Shown here one piece after another: positions 5,547 through 5,579 of a stretch of 5,579 nucleotides of DNA. The number at the start of each line of letters is the position of its first letter. Positions within the stretch are counted from its first letter, which is position 1. The position numbers were made by a program, and so were the translations under genes. The DNA is taken from NCBI GenBank assembly GCA_003558575.1, contig PWPY01000013.1, positions 1 through 5,579 on the forward strand, written 5' to 3'. The notes under the pieces were generated by a model. It was not told where the DNA came from and made no database searches. It saw only the letters and a program-made list of their open reading frames with translations. Source of the stretch: Desulfonatronovibrio sp. GTDB taxonomy: Bacteria > Desulfobacterota > Desulfovibrionia > Desulfovibrionales > Desulfonatronovibrionaceae.

Positions 5547-5579
5547 ATGGAATTGCTGCTCATATTTTTTTCTTTGCCC
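5547..5579 (+). CDS. Possible start of an unknown gene, cut by the window end
   Basis: Downstream of the rightward promoter an ATG at 5547 opens MELLLIFFSLP, which could be the beginning of a hydrophobic leader. No good ribosome binding site is present; AGGG at 5527-5530 is too far away. A second ATG at 5512 is also open to the edge (MNIINRVLRRF...), likewise without a clear ribosome binding site. Only the promoter supports a gene here; which frame is used, and what it encodes, cannot be told. Confidence 0.25.
   Translation, partial: MELLLIFFSLP

Noticed and set aside
1..5579. tRNA, rRNA, CRISPR array, insertion sequence or a new defence-type gene cluster
   Set aside because: I saw no regularly spaced repeats, cloverleaf-like segment, transposase motif or terminal inverted repeats. 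The intact genes belong to well-known enzyme families without a shared system.

Overview
The window looks like accessory or metagenome-type DNA from a Gram-negative bacterium. Positions 1 to about 725-755 appear to come from a different source than the rest. Two proteins in the main part carry lipoprotein signal peptides without an Asp at +2, and one closely resembles the murein transglycosylase MltC; together these point to a diderm. Base composition is roughly 60% G+C in the first ~750 bases and roughly 45% afterwards (my counts on several sample lines, not a full calculation). The sulfatase piece resembles the SGSH/heparan-N-sulfatase-like proteins that are abundant in Planctomycetes, Verrucomicrobia, Kiritimatiellota and Lentisphaera. 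The lactate dehydrogenase, S9 peptidase and MltC would fit a proteobacterial or desulfobacterial host. That taxonomic reading is inference only.

Layout: (1) 3 to ~752, plus strand: C-terminal half of a sulfatase, cut by the window start and broken off at its 3' side. (2) ~725 to 1648, minus strand: an almost complete L-lactate dehydrogenase whose last few residues are replaced by the antisense of the sulfatase. The two genes run into each other tail to tail and neither keeps its natural end. (3) 1649-1906: divergent intergenic region with a good promoter for ldh and a weak candidate for the next gene. (4) 1907-3934, plus strand: an intact S9 (prolyl oligopeptidase-type) serine peptidase predicted to be an outer-membrane lipoprotein. 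(5) 3935-4159: short convergent spacer, with no clear terminator and at most a remnant reading frame on the minus strand. (6) 4160-5296, minus strand: an intact MltC-type lytic transglycosylase lipoprotein with a twin-arginine-like signal peptide. (7) 5297-5579: a dense divergent regulatory region with two strong sigma70-type promoters back to back, several inverted repeats, and possibly the first codons of a further plus-strand gene.

The genes do not form an operon. Each intact gene has its own ribosome binding site, and ldh/S9 and mltC/unknown are divergent pairs. The S9 peptidase and MltC are both envelope lipoproteins (peptide breakdown and peptidoglycan turnover), but nothing in the sequence shows that they act together. 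I found no convincing new multi-gene system. The points most worth a second look are the sulfatase/ldh junction, the Tat-like signal on MltC, and the operator-rich divergent promoter region at the right end.
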